From NCBI RefSeq assembly GCF_000955975.1, contig NZ_JYJF01000008.1:44285-108284 (forward strand): a stretch of 64,000 nucleotides of DNA. The letters are read 5' to 3'. How positions within the stretch are numbered: the first letter of the stretch is position 1; each line of letters begins with the position of its first letter. Below the pieces are notes generated by a model that was not told the origin of the DNA, did not search any database, and saw only the letters and a program-made list of their open reading frames with translations. Below, piece after piece: positions 35,801-47,800 of this stretch. This DNA comes from Saccharothrix sp. ST-888 (GTDB lineage: Bacteria > Actinomycetota > Actinomycetes > Streptomycetales > Streptomycetaceae). A program made the translations under genes and the position numbers.

Positions 35801-38800
35801 ACATCGCCGTCATCGGCCTTGCCGGGCGCTACCCGCTCGCCCCCGACCTGGACGCCTTCTGGGCCAACCTCGCCGAGGGCCGCGACTGCATCTCCGAGGT
35901 ACCGGCCGACCGCTGGGACCACGCGGCCGTCTACCACCCGGAACGCGGCCGGACCGGCCGGACGTACGGCCGGTGGGGCGGTTTCATGGCCGGCGTCGAC
36001 CGTTTCGACCCAGCCTTCTTCGGGATCTCCCGACGCGACGCCGAACGGATGGACCCGCAGGAGCGGCTCTTCCTCACGACCTGCTGGCAGGCGCTGGAGG
36101 ACGCCGGGCACCCGCCCACCGCGCTGACCGGGGAGACGGTCGGGGTCTTCGTCGGCGTGATGTGGAACCACTACCAGCTGGTGGACACCGCCGAGGACGG
36201 CGTGGCACCGGTCGCGATGCACGCCTCGGTCGCCAACCGGGTGTCGTTCACCTTCGACCTGCACGGCCCGAGCATGGCCGTCGACACCGCCTGCTCCTCC
36301 TCGCTGACGGCCCTGCACCTCGCGGTCGAGAGCATCCGGCGCGGCGAGTCGACCCTCGCGCTGGCCGGCGGCGTCAACGCGATCGTCCACCCGCAGAAGT
36401 ACCTCCAGCTGGCCCAGGGCCAGTGGCTGTCCACCGACGGGCGGTGCCGGGCCTTCGGCGCGGGCGGCACCGGCTACGTGCCCGGCGAGGGGGTCGGCGC
36501 GGTACTGCTCAAACCGCTGGCCCGCGCCCTCGCGGACGGAGACCACGTCCACGGCGTCATCAAGGGCAGCGCCCTCGGCCACAGCGGGCGGACCAGCGGG
36601 TTCACCGTGCCCAGCCCGGCCGCGCAGGCCGAGGTGATCTCCCGGGCCGTCGAGGGCTCCGGCGTCGCACCGGACACCATCGGCTACATCGAGGCGCACG
36701 GCACCGGAACCTCGCTCGGCGACCCGATCGAACTGGAGGGCCTGCGCCGGGCGTTCGCCGACGCCACGGACGCGCCCGGCAGCTGCGCGATCGGCTCGGT
36801 GAAGTCCAACATCGGCCACCTGGAGAGCGCCGCCGGGATCGCCGGCCTGACCAAGGTGCTCCTCCAGTTCCGGCACGGCCTACTGGCGCCCAGCCTGCAC
36901 ACTGAGCGGCTCAACCCCGAACTCGACCTCGGCGACGGGCCGTTCCGGGTGCAGACCGCCGTCCAGCCGTGGCCGCGCCCGGCGCACGGGCCGCGCCGGG
37001 CCGGCCTCAGCGCCTTCGGCGCGGGCGGCTCCAACGTCCACGTCGTCCTGGAGGCCCACGAACCGAGTGACGACCGCCCCGTAGCGACCGGCCCGCAGCT
37101 CTACGTGCTCTCCGCGCGCGACGACCGGGCGCTGCGCGAACGTGCCGCGGCCCTGCTGGCCCACCTGGACCCGGACGGCACCGGCGGGGCAGCCACCGCC
37201 GCGCTCGCCGAGCAGCGGCGGCACGCCGCCCGGGGGCGGCTGCACGGCGCCGTCGCCGACCTGCTCGGAGTGCCTGCCGCGGCCCTCGACGGCGGCGAGA
37301 CCCTGGACGACCTCGGGGTCGACGCAGCCGGGCTGGCCCGGCTCTGCACCCTGTCCGGCGCCCCCGACGACCTGGCGCACCTCGCCCCGGACGGCACGCT
37401 CGCGGAGCTGGCCGACGTGTTCGCGGCCTCGGCGGCGCCGACCGACGGCCCCGCCCGTCCGGAGGACCTCGCGCACACCCTCCAGGTCGGCCGGGCACCG
37501 ATGAAGGAACGCTGGGCGGCGGTCACCGACGGACTGCCCGCGCTGCGCGCGGCGCTCCGGCGGCTGGTGGGCGGCGAACCGCCCGAGGACGGCGAGTACC
37601 GGGGCAGCGCCGCCCGGCAGGACGGCCCCGCCGACGACCCGGCGGCCCTGCACCGGGCCGGTGAACTGGACAAGCTGGCGGCCCACTGGGTCGCCGGTGC
37701 GGAGGTCGACTGGCACGCCTGCCGGGCGGCCGGGGCCCCGGCCGCCCGGCGGGTGGCGCTGCCCGGCTACCCGTTCCACGAGGAGCGCTACTGGGTGGGC
37801 GAGTGGCACCGGTCCGGCCCGGCCGCCGCACCCGAGGCGCCTGCCGGCACCCGCCCCGCTGCCGTGGGCGGCCCGGCCACAGCGACGGCCCCGGCCACCG
37901 TCAGCACTCCCGTCGGGACCACTGCCCCCGCCACCGGCCACGACGCCGACGAGACCGCCCTGCCCGGAACGGTCACCGCGACGGACGGCGAGGCGGAACT
38001 GCGCGTCCTCGGGCAGGGCGTGGCGATGGTCGTCCTCGGCGGCACGATGTTCACCGACCGGCTGCTCGGCTCACTGCGCGCGGTCTTCGCCGAGATCGAG
38101 ACCAGGAACGACGTCCGGGCGGTGGTGCTCACCGGCAGCGGCAGCGTGTTCAGCATGGGCGCCACCCCCGAGGCGCTGGAGGCGCTCTCCGTCGGCCGGG
38201 GGAGCTTCACCGACGAGTCCTTCCTGTACGAGGGGCTGCTGCGCTGCAGCCGGCCGGTGGTGACGGCCGTCCAGGGCCACGCGTCCGGCGGCGGACTGGC
38301 CTTCGGCCTGTACGGCGATCTGGTGGTGATGGCCGAGGAGGGCCTCTACAGCGCCAACTTCGTGAGCTACGGCTTCACACCCGGCATGGGCGCCACGTAC
38401 ATCCTGGAGCAGCGGTTCGGACGGACGACGGCGGCCGAGATGCTGTTCACCGGCTCGGCGTTCACCGGAGAGGAGCTGCGGCGGCGCGGGGCCGCGATGG
38501 CCGTCCGCCCGCGTGAGCAGGTGCTGGCCGCCGCACTCGACCTGGCGCGGACCGTCGCCGCCAAGCCCGCCTCCGTGATCGCCACCCTGAAGGCCGAGTT
38601 GGCGGGACGGACGCTGGGCGTCCTGCCGGAGGTCATCTCGGGTGAGGTGCGGATGCACGAGGCGGTACTCGGCGAACAGTCGCTGGAGCTGGTCCGCCGG
38701 CACTTCGAGAAGGTACGGACGTTCCGCCAGGGCGATCCGGCAACCCCCGCCCCGGTCCAGGGCCCGGCCGTTGCCACGGCTGCTGTCGGCGTACCCGTTC

Positions 38801-41800
38801 AGGAGGCTGACCCCGTTCCGGAGCCGGAGGCCGTGCCCGCGATCGATCCGGCGGAGGTCCGGTCGGCCGTGGAGAGCTCCCTGGGCGCCGTCCTCTACCT
38901 GGACCGGACGGAGATCGACCCCGAACTCACCTTCAGCGAGCTCGGCCTGGACTCGATCGGTGCGGTGGAGATCGTCCGGGATCTGGGTGAACGGTTCGGC
39001 GTCCAGCTCGACGCGGTGACCGTCTACGACCACCCCACCATCGGGGCGTTGACCGAGGCCGTCCTGCTGGCGGCCGCCCGTTCGCGCTCGCTGCACGCCG
39101 AGGCCCTGCGCCCGCAGGCCCGGCCACGGCCGGAGCCGCAGTCCGGCGGCGGAGAGCAGCGCGGGCCCGCACCGGAGCCGCCGCCACACGCCGACGAGCC
39201 CGCGCTGCTCTCCGTGGCCGCGCCGCCCGCCGCTCCGTTCTCCCTCGCCCCGCTGTCCCTGGCCACACCCGCCGCCCGGCCCGCCGCCGCCCAGGCCCTA
39301 CTCGGCGCGGCCCCCCGCATCACGCTGCGCCCGGTACCCGTCGCGCAGGCCCCCGAGCCCGAGCCCGAGCCCGAGGCGGACGCCGAAGCCGACGCCGCAG
39401 GGCCCCGCCGGGTCGGCGACATCGCCGTGATCGGGATGGCGGGCCGCTTCCCGGACGCCCCGGACCTGGACGCCTTCTGGCGGAACCTGCGGTCCGGCCG
39501 CAGTAGCATCGCCGAGATCCCGCCCGAGCGCTGGGACGTCGACCGCTGGTACGACGCGGACCGGACTGTGCCCGACCGCACCTACAGCCGCTGGGCGGCC
39601 CTGCTGGACGACATCGACCGCTTCGATCCGGCGTTCTTCAACCTCTCGCCGCTGGAGGCGGAGGCCATGGACCCGCAGCAGCGGATCTTCCTCCAGGAGG
39701 CATGGAAGGGCCTGGCGGACGCCGGCTACGCGGCCGGGCCCGGCAGCGGGCTTCGCTGCGGAGTGTTCGTCGGCTGCGGCGCCGGCGACTACCAGAAGCT
39801 GCTCGACGAAGCCGGGCAGTCGGACACCGGGCACGCCTTCCTCGGTACGTCCCCCTCCATCCTCGCCGCCCGGATCGGTTACTTCCTCGACCTCACCGGC
39901 CCGACCATGGCCGTGGACACCGCCTGCTCCTCCTCGCTGACCGCGGTGCAGCTGGCCTGCGAGAGCATCCGGTCGGGCGGCTGCGAGCTGGCGCTGGCCG
40001 GCGGCGTGGCGCTGATGGTGACCCCGCAGATGCACATCCGCACCAGCAACACCGGCATGCTCTCGCCGACCGGGCGGAGCGCGCCGTTCGACGCCTCCGC
40101 CGACGGGATCGTGCTCGGCGAGGGCGTCGGGGTGGTCGTGCTCAAGAGCCTGGATCGGGCGCTCGCCGACGGCGATCACATCCACGGCGTGATCCGCGCG
40201 GTCGGCGTCAACGGCGACGGGAAGACCAACGGCATCACCGCGCCGAGTGCCAACTCCCAGGCCGACCTGCTGCGACGGGTGCACCGGATGGCGGGGGTCT
40301 CGCCCGACGAGATCGGCTACGTCGAGGCGCACGGCACCGGCACCGAACTCGGCGACCCGATCGAGGTCAAGGCCCTCCACGAGGTGTTCCGGGCCGGTAC
40401 CGGCCGGACCGGCTTCTGCGGCCTGGGCTCGGTGAAGGGCAACATCGGCCACACCACGATGGCCGCCGGCATCGCCGGCCTGCTCAAGGTGCTGCTGGCC
40501 CTGCGCCACCGCGAGCTGCCGCCCACGGCCGGGTTCGAGACCCCGAACCCGAAGATCGACCTCGCGGAGAGCCCGTTCTACGTGGTGACCCGACCGACCG
40601 ACTGGCGGCCAGGACCGGGCGGTCGCCGCATCGCCGCCGTCAGCAGCTTCGGCTTCAGCGGCACCAACTGCCATCTGGTCGTGGCCGAGGCGCCGGCCCG
40701 ACCGGAGCGGCCGAGCGGCCCCCGGGCCGAGCGGGTGGTGGTGCCCGTCTCGGCACGCACCGAGGACGGCCTGGTGCGTCAACTGGCCGACCTTTCCCGG
40801 GCATTGGGGCATAGGCCGGACATTCGCGACGTCGCCCTGACGCTGGCGCTCGGCCGCCGCCACCTGCCCGTCCGGGCCGCCGTCGTGGCGGCCGACAGCG
40901 CCGAACTGCGTGCGGGCCTGGAGATTCTGCTGGCCGGCGGGCACGGCCCGCACTGCCGGCGCAGCTCGGCGCCGCAGCCGGTGGCGGCCGATGCGGCCGA
41001 CGCGGACGGAGCGGAGCGGACCGCCGCCGCGTACGTCGCGGGAGCCGTCTGTGACTGGAAGGGCCGCACCGAGGGCAGCGGTGGCCGGCGGATTCCGCTG
41101 CCGACCTACCGCTTCGCCGCCGACCGCCACTGGATCGCGCCCGCCGTGTCCCCCGAACCCCCTCCCGCGACGGCGCTGGAGGGCGTCATCCGGCCCGACG
41201 GCTGGCCGGTGGCCGAGCACGCCGTCGCGGGTACGCCGGTGCTGCCCGGCACCGCGGCCCTGGAACTGGCCGCCGCAGCCGCCGCCCGCCGGTTCGGCAG
41301 CCGACGCCTCCGGCTGTCCGCAGTCCGCTGGCTCCGCCCGTTCGAGGTGTACGGCCCGGTCCGGCCGCTACTGCGCCTGACGGGACCGGACACCGCCTGC
41401 ACCTTCGCCCTGACTGCCGACGGGCCCGCCGCGCCGCACTGTGCCGAGGGCGCCGTCGCCCCGCTTCCCGCCCCGCTTCCCGCCCCGCTCGCCGACCCGC
41501 TCGCCGCCTCGGCGGAGTCTGCGCGGATCGATCCGGAGACGATCGCGGCCGGGCTTGCGCACCGCCGCTCGGCCGACGAGCTGTACGCGGCGTTCTCCGC
41601 CGCCGGGATCGGCTACGGGCCGTCGTTCCGCCTGCTCCGCGAGGTGCGCCACGGGCGCGACGAAGCCCTGGGCGAGCTGCTCGCCCCGGACGGCGCCGGC
41701 GCCGACGGCTTCCTGCTGCACCCGGCCCTGCTGGACGCCGCACTGCAGACCGCCGCAGTGCTGGCCGACACCCCCGCCGGCGTGCCCGCGCTCCCGTTCG

Positions 41801-44800
41801 CCCTGGAACGACTCGACCTCCTCGCCCCGCTCACCGGCCCCGGTTGGGCGCACGCCGTCCGGCGCGGACCGCGCACCTTCGACCTCACGGTGACGGACCG
41901 TCAGGGAGCGGTGTGTGTAAGGGTGGAGGGATTCGCGGTGCGACCGGCGCCGGACGCGCTGCGGGGCATGCTGTTCGTCCCGCAGTGGCTGGCCGCCGAG
42001 CCGCCGCAGCCCCGGAGCGCCGGCACCGGCCGCCGGGCGCTTGTCCTGCACACCGCCGACACCGAGCCGCTCGCGCGGGCGCTCCTGGCGGCCAGGGCGG
42101 CCGCCGACCCGGCCGGGGAGGTCCGGACCGTGCGGCTGGACGGCGACGGCACACCGGCCGAACCGCTCGGCCCGGCCCCGGACCTGCTGTACTTCCTCGT
42201 CGGCCGCGCCACAGCGGGGCTGCCCGATGCCGCACCCGGGTCGCCCGAGAGCGCAGTTGGGTTGCCCGACACCACGGCTGGGCTGCCCGACGACGCGCCG
42301 ACCCGGTTCACCCTCGCCCTGCTCCGGGTGCTGCGGCCACTGATCGAGCGGGGCTCCGGTGACGGCCCGGAGATCCGGATCGTCACGGAGGGCTGCCTGG
42401 GGGCGGATCCCGGGGACGTCCTCGACCCCTACGGCGCAGCCCTGTTCGGGCTGGCGGGCGCGGTGGCTGCGGAGTATCCGCGCTGGTCGGTCTGCTGCCT
42501 GGACGTCGAGCCGGGCGCGGAGCCGGGTCCGACCGCCCGTCGGATCCTCGCCGAGGACGGCACCGAACGCCTGGTCGCCCTGCGCGGCGGACGCCGGCTG
42601 CGCCGCGGCTTCCGCGAACTGCGGCTCCCCGAGGGCCGGACGGCCGAGGTGTTCCGCCCCGGCGGCGTGTACGTGATCGCGGGCGGCGCCGGCGGCATCG
42701 GTACCGCGCTCACCCGCCACCTCTGCCGGACGGTGGGCGCGAGCGTCGCCTGGCTCGGCCGCAGTCCGGAGACCCCCGAGCTGCGCGCCAGAATCGCCGA
42801 AGTGTCCGAACTCGGCGGCCAGGTAAGGTACTTCACCGCAGACCTGGCCCAACCCGACGCGGTCGCCGGTGCGCTGGCCCGGGTCAGGGCCGAACTCGGG
42901 CCGGTCAACGGTGCGTTCCACGCCGGCCTCGTCCTGCGCGACCGCTCGCTCGTGAACCTCGACGAGACGGACGTCACCGAGGTGCACCGCGCGAAGGTGG
43001 CGGGGGCCCGTGCCTTCCACCGTGCGCTGGCCGGTGAACCGCTCGACTTCCTGGTGTTCTTCTCCTCGGCCGCCAGCTTCGTGGACAGTGCCGGGCAGGC
43101 CAACTACGCCTCCGCCAGTACCTGGGAGGACGCCTACGCGCTCTGGCTGCGCGGTCGCGGCGTACCCGCCTCGGTGGTCAACTGGGGCTACTGGGGCGGA
43201 ATCGGCGCCGTCGCCGACCAGATGCACCGGGAGCGCCTGGCCGCCCTCGGGGTCGGCTCGGTGGAGGAGCCCGAGGGCATCGCCGCTCTGACCCGGCTCC
43301 TTGCCGCGGACGTCCCACAGGCGCTGGTGGTCCGGGCCTCGGCAGCCTGGCTGGCGGGCATCGGCGTCGAATCCGCAGCCCCCGTCCCGGCGCGGACCGG
43401 CGCCCGACAGACCGAGTCTGCGGCTGAGGCCGTCCTGGGGTCCGAGTCCGAGCCCCTCGCAGTACGGCCCGTCCCGGCCGGCCACGCTCCCGAGGGCCTC
43501 GACGGCACCCAGGACAGCCCCGTCCGCCGGGCCCGCCGCGCCTTCGCCGAACTCGACGCGGCCGCCCGCCACTCGGCCGCCGCGCTGGCGGAGGGCTGGG
43601 ACCTGCTGCACCCGCCCGGCCTGCCGGTCCGGGTCGCCGACCTGCGTGCCGACCTCGGGGTCCTGGACCGGCACCGGCCGCTGTTCGACGCACTGCTGCG
43701 CCTGCTCGACCGGGCCGGTGCGGTGCTGCTCGACGGTGACACCGTCACCCTGCGGCCGGACCGTCCCGCTCCTGCGGCCGACCCGGCAGGTCTCACCGAT
43801 CGGTACCCGGAGATGGCCCCGCACACGGCGCTGCTCTCGGCCTGCACGGCTGCCCTCGGGGACGTCCTGGCCGGTCGCCGCAGGGCGACGGAGGTGCTGT
43901 TCCCGGGCGGCTCGATGAGCCTCGTGGAGGGCGTCTACCGAGGCCAGCCGATCGTCGACCACTTCAACGCGCTGCTCGCGGAGCGGACGGCCGAGGCGGT
44001 GCGCCGCGCCTGTGCGGACCGTCCGGTGGTCCGGGTGCTGGAGATCGGCGCGGGCACCGGCGGCAGTTCGGCGGCCGTCCTCGCGGCCTGCGCCCGGACC
44101 GGCACGACCCTGGAGTACGACTACACCGACGTCTCCCCGGCCTTCCTGGCGCACGGCCGCGAGGCGTTCGGCGCCGACCACCCCTTCGCCCGCTTCCGGC
44201 TGCTCGACATCGAACGGGACCCGCTCGGTCAGGGCTTCGCCCCCGGCGGCTACGACGTGGTGCTGGCGACCAACGTGCTGCACGCCACCGAGTCGATCGC
44301 CCACACGCTCGGGCACACCCGCGCCCTGCTCCGGCCGGACGGGCTGCTGCTGGTGAACGAGGTCACCCGGGCCTCCGACTTCCTCACGCTCACCTTCGGC
44401 CTGACCGGCGGCTGGTGGCGCTTCGCCGATCCGCAGCAGCGGCTCACCGACGCCCCGCTGCTCGGCCCCGCCCAGTGGCGGGCCGCCCTGTCGGCCGCCG
44501 GCCTGCGCACCGAGGAGGTCCTGGGCACCCCGGGGAGCGAAGGCGACGACAGCGAGCAGTGCGTGATCCTCGCCCGCCCCCTGACCGGAGCGACGGCCCC
44601 GGCCGACCGCCCCGGCGGAGCGGACGTGCGACGGTACGTGCGGCAGGTCTTCGCGGAGGTGCTGAAGCACCGCGAGGCGGACCTGGACGCCGCCGCCACC
44701 TTCGAGACCTTCGGAGTGGACTCCCTGGTGAGCCTGCAGATCGTCGGCCGGTTCGAGCGGGACCTGGGCAGCCTGCCCGCCACCCTGCTCTTCGAGCACC

Positions 44801-47800
44801 TGACGATCGGACAGCTGGCCGACCACCTCTCGGCCGAACACGGCGCACGACTCGCCACGCTGCTCGCTCCGGCCGTTGCCCCCGCAGCCCAGGCTGCTCC
44901 CGTCTCTCCTGTCTCCTCTGCCCCTTCTGTCACCCCTGTCACCCACGGCACCCCGGGCGCCGCTCTCGTCCTGGCCGACGCCGCCGACGCCGTGGACCCG
45001 CTTGCCGACGCGATCGCGGTCGTCGGCGTCACCGGGCGCTACCCGGGTGCCCGCGACCTCGACGCCTTCTGGCAGAACCTGGCGGCGGGCGTCAGTTCCG
45101 TCACCGAGGTGCCCGCCGAACGCTGGGACTGGCGGCCGACCTATGACCCCAGGCGCGGACGCCCCCAGCGCACCAACTCCCGTTGGGGCGGCTTCCTGGA
45201 GGAGGTCGACCGGTTCGACCCCGCCTTCTTCGGCATCCTCGCCCGGGACGCGGCCGACATCGACCCGCAGGAGCGCCTCTTCCTGGAGACTGCCTGGAAC
45301 CTGCTGGAGGAGACCGGCTATCTCGGCGAGCACACGCACGAACAGTCCACCGGCGTGTTCGTCGGAACCATGTACGGGACATACGGCCAACTCGGCGCCA
45401 CCGCCTGGGAACACGGCCGGCTCGCGGGTGCGCACTCCGCGTACTGGTCGCTGGCCAACCGGGTCTCGTACTTCTTCGACTTCCACGGCCCCAGCTTCGC
45501 CGTCGACTCGGCGTGCTCGTCCTCGCTCACGGCGGTGCACCTGGCCTGCGAGAGCCTCCGGCGCGGCGAGTGCCGGATGGCCGTCGCGGGCGGGGTGAAC
45601 CTCATCCTGCACCCGTCCCACCACGTGGCCCTCAGCGCGATGAACATGCTCTCCGGCGATGGCGCCTGCAAGGTCTTCGACGCCTCGGCGGACGGCATCG
45701 TGCCGGGCGAGGGCGTGGGCGCCGTCCTGCTGAAACCGCTCGGCAGGGCGGTCGCCGACGGCGACCGGATCTGGGCGGTGATCCGCGGCGGTGCCATGAA
45801 CGCCGGTGGGAAGACCGGCGGTTACACCGTTCCCAACCCCAACGCCCAGGCCGCGCTCGTCGCCGACGCGCTGCGCCGCGCGGGGGTCGCGCCGGACACG
45901 ATCGGCTACGTCGAGGCGCACGGCACCGGAACCGAGCTCGGCGACCCGATCGAGATCGCCGCCCTCGGCCGCGCCCTGCGCGACGGCGCCTCCCCGGGGC
46001 GGGAGCGCTGCACGGTCGGCTCGGTGAAGGCCAACATCGGCCACCTGGAAGGCGCGGCGGGCATCGCCGGCCTCACCAAGGTGCTGCTGCAACTGCGGCA
46101 CGGCAGACTCGCCCCCGCCGTCGGCCTCAGCACCCCCAACCCGAAGATCGACTTCGCCGGGAACGGGCTCGCCCCCGTCCCCGGCCCGGCCGACTGGGTC
46201 CCGCTGCGGCGGACCGGAGCCGACGGGCTGCCGGTCACCCTGCTCCGCCGAGCCGGGGTCAGCTCCTTCGGGGCCGGTGGCGCCAACGTCCACCTCGTCG
46301 TCGAGGAGTACCTCCCGCAGCCCGATGCGGCAGCCGCAGCCGATGCCGGTGTCGTGAACCGGGGGGAGCAGCTCGTCCTGCTCTCGGCCCGCACCCAGGG
46401 CCAACTCGTCGACATGGCAACCCGGTTCGCGGATTTCCTGGAGGACCGCCCCGCCACCGACCCGACCGACCCGACCTACTTGGCCGACCTGGCCAGGACC
46501 ACCCAGCTCGGCCGCCGGGCGATGGCCGAACGCCTCGCCGTCCGCGTTCCGGCCGGGGACGGCGCCGAGGGGCTGGCCGCCCTGCTGCGCGCCTTCGCGG
46601 CCGGATCGCAGGACCCTCGGGTGTACACCGGGAGCGCCAGGCCCGCAGGACAGGCGCAGGCACAGGAACAGGCGTCGGCACGGGACGTCGCCGGACGGGC
46701 GGACCACCCCGACCTGGACGCCCTGGCAGCCGCCTGGACGTCGGGCGCCCGGGTCGACTGGCGCCGGCTCTGGCCGGGCGCGCCGCGCCGGGCCGTGCAG
46801 CTGCCCACCTACCCCTTCGAGCGCAGGAGCTTTTGGATCGAGACGCCCGCCCCCGAGCCCCGGCCCGCCGCTGTGCCGGAGACCACGGAGACCAGCGTGC
46901 CCCCGGCGCGGGTCGCCGAACGGCCGCCGGTCACCGAACGGCCGCCGGTCACCGAACCGCAGCCGACCCCCGAGGCCGAGAAGGCGGCCGAGCCGGAACG
47001 GGTCGGCACGTTGCGGCTGCTCCGGCCCGCCTGGCGGCCGCAACCCGCTGACGAATCGTCACTCCAGGGCCGCACCGTCCTGCTGCTGCACGCCGACGAC
47101 ACCCTCGACGGCACCGTTCTCGCCGAGGAACTCGTCCGGCGCGGCGCGAACCGCGTCGTCACCGCCGCACCGGGAGCCGCCTTCGCGGAGAGCGGTCCCG
47201 ACCGGTACACCCTCGAGTGGCAGGACCACAACCAGTACGAGCGGCTGCTCGCCGTGCTCGCGCGGCAGCGTCGGCTGCCCGATCTGGTCATGCAGACCTG
47301 CCCGGACGCGCCGCTCTCCCCGGCCGCGTCCCTGTCCCCGGCGTCCCCGGCCGGGCAGTCGCTGAGCGGCCTGTTCCGGACGCTGACCGCTCTGCTGCGC
47401 CGCAACCGCACCAGGCCGCTGCACGCCGTGGTGGTGCACGGACCGGCGGCCGAGCAGCCGCAGCACGCCGCGCTGGGCGCACTGCTCAGGACGCTCGCCC
47501 TGGAGCACAGCACCTTCTCGGCCACCAGGGTGGAGCTGGAGTCCACGGAAGGCGACCCGCGCGCCAGGGCGGCACTGCTCGCCGCAGAGGCCGGACGCGG
47601 CGCGGGCCGGGGGGTCGCCGAGCTGCGACTGTGCGGAACGGAACGGCTGGTCCGGGAGCTCGACGAGGAGATACCAGAGCCGGTACCCGGGCATGGGTCC
47701 GGTCCGCGTCCGGAGCTGCGTCCCGGAGGCTGCTACCTGGTCACCGGCGGCGCCGGCGCGCTCGGCCTGATCTTCGCCGGCTTCCTCGCCGCGCAGGCGC

